Below are positions 60,748 through 64,000 of a stretch of DNA of 64,000 bases, piece by piece (position 1 is the stretch's first letter; every line of letters begins with the position of its first letter). The DNA comes from a bacterium (lineage in GTDB: Bacteria > Desulfobacterota > DSWW01): assembly GCA_028277985.1 (NCBI GenBank), contig JANQFG010000069.1, positions 1 to 64,000 of the forward strand, written 5' to 3'. The notes under the pieces are model-generated. The model was not told where the DNA came from, made no database searches, and saw only the letters and a program-made list of their open reading frames with translations. A program made the translations under genes and the position numbers.

Positions 60748-61926
60748 CTACTCGGGAAAGCCCAGCGGGCCCGCACCCGGGGCTGCCTGTACCGGATAGA
60801 CTTCGGGTGTGATGGTTGTTTCAGCCTGATACCGCGTTCGGACAAATTCTGCAAATACCTCCGCGGAGCGGGCCTCTACAAATGCGACCATGCAGCCTCC
60901 GAAACCGGCACCCGCCTGGCGAGCACCGACTGTGCCGGGTGCTTCCAGAATGGCCTGTATCATGGGCTCGGTGGCAGGTGAAATGATTTCGTACAGGTCG
61001 CGGGCACCCAAATAGGAGCCCTCGGTGAGTGCTCGGATGGCAGTTCTGTCGTCGGCGGACAAGGCCTCGCCGAGATCCAGAACGCGCTGGTTCTCCTCGA
61101 TGATGAAGCGGCAGCGTTTGGCCACAACAGCCGGCAGTGCGGCCTCGTGTTCCCGAAGCTGTGCGAGGCTCAGGTCTCGAAGATGGGTTGCGGCAGGGTA
61201 GAATTCGGCGAGGCGCTGCACGCCTTCTTCGCACTGCGCCCGGCGTTCACCGTATTCCGATCCTGTGAGCTCTCGCTCGATCCGCGTGTCGCAGATCACG
61301 ACCTTCAAACCCTCCGGAATGGATGCCGTCCGGTGGGTCAGCTCCCGGCAATCCAGCAAGAGAGAATGCCCGGCTTGACCCAGAGCGGAACTGTACTGGT
61401 CCAGTACGCCGCAGTTCATTCCCACGAATTCATTTTCGGCCCGTTGGCAGAGCCTGGCCAGACGCACCGGATCGATGTGCCAGGTGTCCGCAAGCATTTT
61501 CAGGAGGGTGGCGGTTACCACCTCGAGGCCTGCAGAGGAGCTCAGGCCGCTTCCAAAGGGAATGGTGCTGTGGACCAGGCCGTCGAAACCGTGCAGTGTG
61601 AACCCCTCGTCCTGAAACACGGTGGCCACGCCTCGAACGTAGTTGGTCCAGGGGGAGATTTCGTCGCGACGTATGTCATCCAGGTTGAACTCTCCTCCCC
61701 CTTCCACATTGAGGGAGAAAATCGCCACCTTCCGGTCCTTTCGTGGTCGGGCTGCAAGCCAGGTGTTCCGGTCGATGGCCATGGTCATCACATAGCCTTC
61801 GTTGTAGTCCGTGTGGTTGCCCATGAGGTCCACACGGCCCGGCGCCTGGGCCCACAGTGTGGGGGCGTGCCCGAACCTCTGCCGGAATTCTTCTTCGACC
61901 AGGGCTCTACGTTCCGCCGGGTTCAT
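60748..61926 (-). CDS. galK: galactokinase-like GHMP sugar kinase
   Basis: A 392-residue GHMP kinase with galactokinase layout: sugar signature GRVDLMGNHTDYNEG (30-44), ATP loop IPFGSGLSSSAGLE, CGVLDQYSS (catalytic Asp) and GARQAGAGFGGCMVAF. In galactokinases the signature is G-R-V-N-L-I-G-E-H-T-D-Y; here Asp33 replaces Asn and Asn37 replaces the sugar-binding Glu. It probably phosphorylates a hexose at C1, but the change may alter sugar choice. Starts inside the UROD gene stop (ATGA overlap), so co-translated. Confidence 0.83.
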   Translation of the reverse strand: MNPAERRALVEEEFRQRFGHAPTLWAQAPGRVDLMGNHTDYNEGYVMTMAIDRNTWLAARPRKDRKVAIFSLNVEGGGEFNLDDIRRDEISPWTNYVRGVATVFQDEGFTLHGFDGLVHSTIPFGSGLSSSAGLEVVTATLLKMLADTWHIDPVRLARLCQRAENEFVGMNCGVLDQYSSALGQAGHSLLLDCRELTHRTASIPEGLKVVICDTRIERELTGSEYGERRAQCEEGVQRLAEFYPAATHLRDLSLAQLREHEAALPAVVAKRCRFIIEENQRVLDLGEALSADDRTAIRALTEGSYLGARDLYEIISPATEPMIQAILEAPGTVGARQAGAGFGGCMVAFVEARSAEVFAEFVRTRYQAETTITPEVYPVQAAPGAGPLGFPE

Positions 61927-62951
61927 CCTGTGTCTCTCAATTCCTTACAGGCGGCCATGAAGGCCTCCACGTTTCCCACCGGGACGTCGGCCATCATCCG
62001 GTGAGACGGCGCCATCAGCAGCCCAGTGCCCTCCGGGGCCAGGGCGCTCGTAGCGTCCTTTACCGCGGTGCGGACCTCTTCCGCCTTGCCCAGGCTCATG
62101 GCCGACTGGGTCGATACGCCGCCGTAGTAGGCCAGGTTGTTTCCGAATGTCTTTCGCAGCCAGGCATGATCCGTGACCTCGGGCTGGACCGGGTTGAACA
62201 CGGTCAAGCCTATCTCGACCAGGTCGGGCATGATCTCGGCAATGTCACCGTCCGAGTGCATCATGACCGGCAGACCGGCCTCGCGAAAGGGAGCGAACAT
62301 GCGGGCCAGCCGGGGTTTGATCATCTGACGCCAGAGTCTTGGGGAAAAGAGCATATTCTTTTGGGCCCCGTAGTCATCGCCGAAATACCCCCCGTCCACT
62401 CCGAGCTCGAGGAAACGCCGGATCAGAACCAGCTGGATCTCCACGATCCGGTCGAGCAGGGCCTCTACGAAGTCCGGATCCGTGACGAAATCCATGTTGA
62501 GTGCTTCGAATCCCCTGAGCGACCAGGCTCGCTCGTACAAACAGAACCCGAAGTTGGGTGTTATGAAATGCCTGCCAGCGTCCGCCTCGATCGTGCGAGC
62601 CGCGTTCGTGAGCAGATCCGGGTCCAGTGGGTCAGGCCAGGCCAGGCGGTCGAGCTCCTTGGTTGCGGCCAAGGGAGCGTCGGCCGGCCAGTAGCCTTCG
62701 ATCTGCGTGTCCCAGCCCACGCCCCACCAGTCGTACTTCGCCTTGCCGTCCTTACTAAAATAGGGTGCATGGTTCAGATCGACCCGGACCATGTGGTTGC
62801 CCAGCCGATCCTGCAGACCCTCGGGCGATACACCGAAGTGATTGCAGAGAATCTCGCCCATTTCGGCCGTGTAGTTGATCTGGGTGGGGATGCGATCGAC
62901 AGGCTCGTGGGTGAGCGCCCGTTGCAGGCGGTCTTTGCGAGTCATGGACAT
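61923..62951 (-). CDS. uroporphyrinogen-decarboxylase-family protein in a sugar locus
   Basis: A 342-residue UROD-superfamily TIM-barrel protein: RKDRLQRALTHEPVDRIP at the start and LPVMMHSDGDIAEIMPDL, AYYGGVSTQSAM. Unlike HemE it lacks the usual N-terminal Arg motif for porphyrin binding, so it is not a heme enzyme; homologues in sugar clusters and the methyltransferase MtaA branch have varied or unknown jobs. No ribosome site is visible: CCTCCTCCT precedes ATG 62951. Coupled to galK by a 4-base overlap, which suggests action on the same sugar. Confidence 0.78.
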   Translation of the reverse strand: MSMTRKDRLQRALTHEPVDRIPTQINYTAEMGEILCNHFGVSPEGLQDRLGNHMVRVDLNHAPYFSKDGKAKYDWWGVGWDTQIEGYWPADAPLAATKELDRLAWPDPLDPDLLTNAARTIEADAGRHFITPNFGFCLYERAWSLRGFEALNMDFVTDPDFVEALLDRIVEIQLVLIRRFLELGVDGGYFGDDYGAQKNMLFSPRLWRQMIKPRLARMFAPFREAGLPVMMHSDGDIAEIMPDLVEIGLTVFNPVQPEVTDHAWLRKTFGNNLAYYGGVSTQSAMSLGKAEEVRTAVKDATSALAPEGTGLLMAPSHRMMADVPVGNVEAFMAACKELRDTG

Positions 62952-63146
62952 AGGAGGAGGAACCCCCGAAAGATGGATAATGGCGCATCAGGTTATCATG
63001 GACCGAGGAAGTTGAGAAGTACCCATTCGGTCCGAGGGCGGTTGAATGGAAGTGTGGATGAGGGAATGCTGGGCAGGGTTTTGCGAATGTGGTATAAGCA
63101 CCCGCTAGACAACCGGTAAGCAGCGAGGTGTGAACCAGGGGGGCAA

Positions 63147-64000
63147 ATGATGATGGAAGCTTTCGGCCTTCGGGTCGAGTACAAGAAGAACCCGATCGGG
63201 ATCGATGTCGCCCTGCCTCGCTTCTGCTGGAAGATCCGCTCGGACAGAAGAGAGACCATGCAGACGGGGTACCGAGTACAGGTATCGCCGGCCCGGGATG
63301 GTTTCGAGAATGTGGTCTGGGATTCGGGCCTGCAGGAATCGGATCAGTCGATCCACATCGTGTATGAGGGTTCCGAACTCGGTTCGAGGCAGCGCTACGA
63401 GTGGCGGGTCAAGGTCTGGGACAATCACGGTCGGGAATCGGACTGGAGCGGGCCCGCCTGGTTCGAGATGGGATTGCTCGCCCCGGCCGACTGGAAAGCG
63501 GAGATGGTTCGGCCGGATCTCGAGGAGGATCCCGAGCGGAGTAATCCGTGCCCCATGTTGAGGAAGGAATTCGAGCTGACCGGCGAGATCGAGTCAGCGC
63601 GACTCTACATTGCGGCCCGTGGGCTGTACGAGGCCTGGATCAACGGGCGGCGCGTGGGCGAGGACCTCTTCACGCCCGGGTGGACGACATATGAGAAGTG
63701 CCTTCAATACCAGACCTATGACGTGACGGATCCGTTGTCGTCCGGAACGAATGCGATCGGGGTCCTGCTTTCGGATGGATGGTTCAGGGGGCATCTCTCT
63801 CCCATGAACCTGAGAAACATGTACGGTGAGAAGCTCGGACTGCTTGCTCAACTGGAGGTTCGATACAAGGACGGGACCGGACAGACACTTGTCAGCGACA
63901 ACGCCTGGCGTGCGGACACCGGGCCGATACGGGAAGCCGATTTCTTCAACGGTGAAGTGTATGACGCGAGAATGGAGAGACCGGGGTGGAACCATCCCGG
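63147..64000 (+). CDS. alpha-L-rhamnosidase, N-terminal part (truncated by window end)
   Basis: About 284 residues of a GH78-type enzyme, running off the end. It begins MMEAFGLRVEYKKNPIGID, then a beta-sandwich fibronectin-like domain (RYEWRVKVWDNHGRESDWSG) and the rhamnosidase N-terminal domain (ARGLYEAWINGRRVGEDLF, PGWTTYEKCLQYQTYDVTDP, LLSDGWFRG). The catalytic barrel would follow outside. AGGGGGG precedes ATG 63147. It is divergent from UROD/galK. No signal peptide, so perhaps cytosolic, cleaving rhamnose from oligosaccharide taken up. Confidence 0.88.
   Translation, partial: MMMEAFGLRVEYKKNPIGIDVALPRFCWKIRSDRRETMQTGYRVQVSPARDGFENVVWDSGLQESDQSIHIVYEGSELGSRQRYEWRVKVWDNHGRESDWSGPAWFEMGLLAPADWKAEMVRPDLEEDPERSNPCPMLRKEFELTGEIESARLYIAARGLYEAWINGRRVGEDLFTPGWTTYEKCLQYQTYDVTDPLSSGTNAIGVLLSDGWFRGHLSPMNLRNMYGEKLGLLAQLEVRYKDGTGQTLVSDNAWRADTGPIREADFFNGEVYDARMERPGWNHP

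Noticed and set aside
1-64000. Search for CRISPR arrays, tRNA or rRNA genes and IS elements
   Set aside because: No regular spaced repeats, no T-loop GGTTCGAATCC-type cores with matching arms and no transposase-like frame were seen by eye; a tRNAscan and IS search would settle it.

Overview
The window looks like a piece of chromosome from a GC-rich, Gram-negative, probably strictly anaerobic bacterium, most likely a sulfate-reducer or syntroph of the Desulfobacterota type. This is inferred from gene content only: a tungsten-type aldehyde ferredoxin oxidoreductase, several Fe-S and molybdopterin enzymes, an iron-sulfur dienoyl-CoA-reductase-like protein, many acyl-CoA enzymes, lipoproteins and outer-membrane barrels. 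I see no rRNA, tRNA, CRISPR array, phage or intact insertion sequence.

Layout. 1-3.6 kb: FG-GAP protein (5' incomplete), small lipoprotein, secreted protein, membrane SGNH hydrolase. 3.7-9.7 kb: very large zinc-ribbon/adenylate-cyclase/AAA/TPR signalling protein and a NosD-like beta-helix surface protein. 10.0-14.3 kb: ECF sigma, anti-sigma, secreted protein, lipoprotein and a FecR-domain protein with 39-bp repeats. 14.3-17.8 kb: TetR-AOR-SnoaL-SnoaL operon with a 21-bp inverted-repeat operator. 18.3-19.8 kb: beta-helix lipoprotein. 19.8-25.1 kb: marR plus a translationally coupled RND (MMPL) / LolA-like / beta-barrel export operon; marR has a predicted leaderless promoter with the operator on its -10. 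25.2-29.4 kb: B12-binding-type radical SAM protein, a metallo-beta-lactamase remnant, flavoprotein, small secreted proteins. 29.6-30.0 kb: cold-shock gene with a terminator-like hairpin in its leader.

30.0-56 kb is a catabolic island: acyl-CoA dehydrogenase, enoyl-CoA hydratase, nitronate-monooxygenase-like protein and FadH-like reductase; a molybdopterin enzyme divergent from a winged-helix/ferredoxin fusion; SDR, UspA and ATC-hydrolase-like proteins; acyl-CoA ligase, TetR, PHP hydrolase, then two thiolase-fold proteins that both appear to lack the catalytic Cys, coupled to an SCP2-SCP2-DUF35 fusion and a lone DUF35 protein; finally PaaX, a second molybdopterin enzyme, an Fe-S protein and a second NMO-like protein. 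The simplest reading is activation and beta-oxidation-like breakdown of an unusual (ring-containing or branched) acid under anoxia. The Cys-less thiolase/DUF35/SCP2 set is the most unusual system here and may be an aldolase-type carbon-carbon lyase rather than a thiolase.

55.6-64 kb is a carbohydrate region: enolase-superfamily enzyme, lipoprotein sulfatase, DUF3604 protein, galactokinase-like kinase coupled to a UROD-family protein, and the start of an alpha-L-rhamnosidase running off the window. Together these suggest use of a sulfated, rhamnose-containing glycan or glycoconjugate. Interspersed palindromic repeats sit at 45.96-46.05 and 50.17-50.48 kb.
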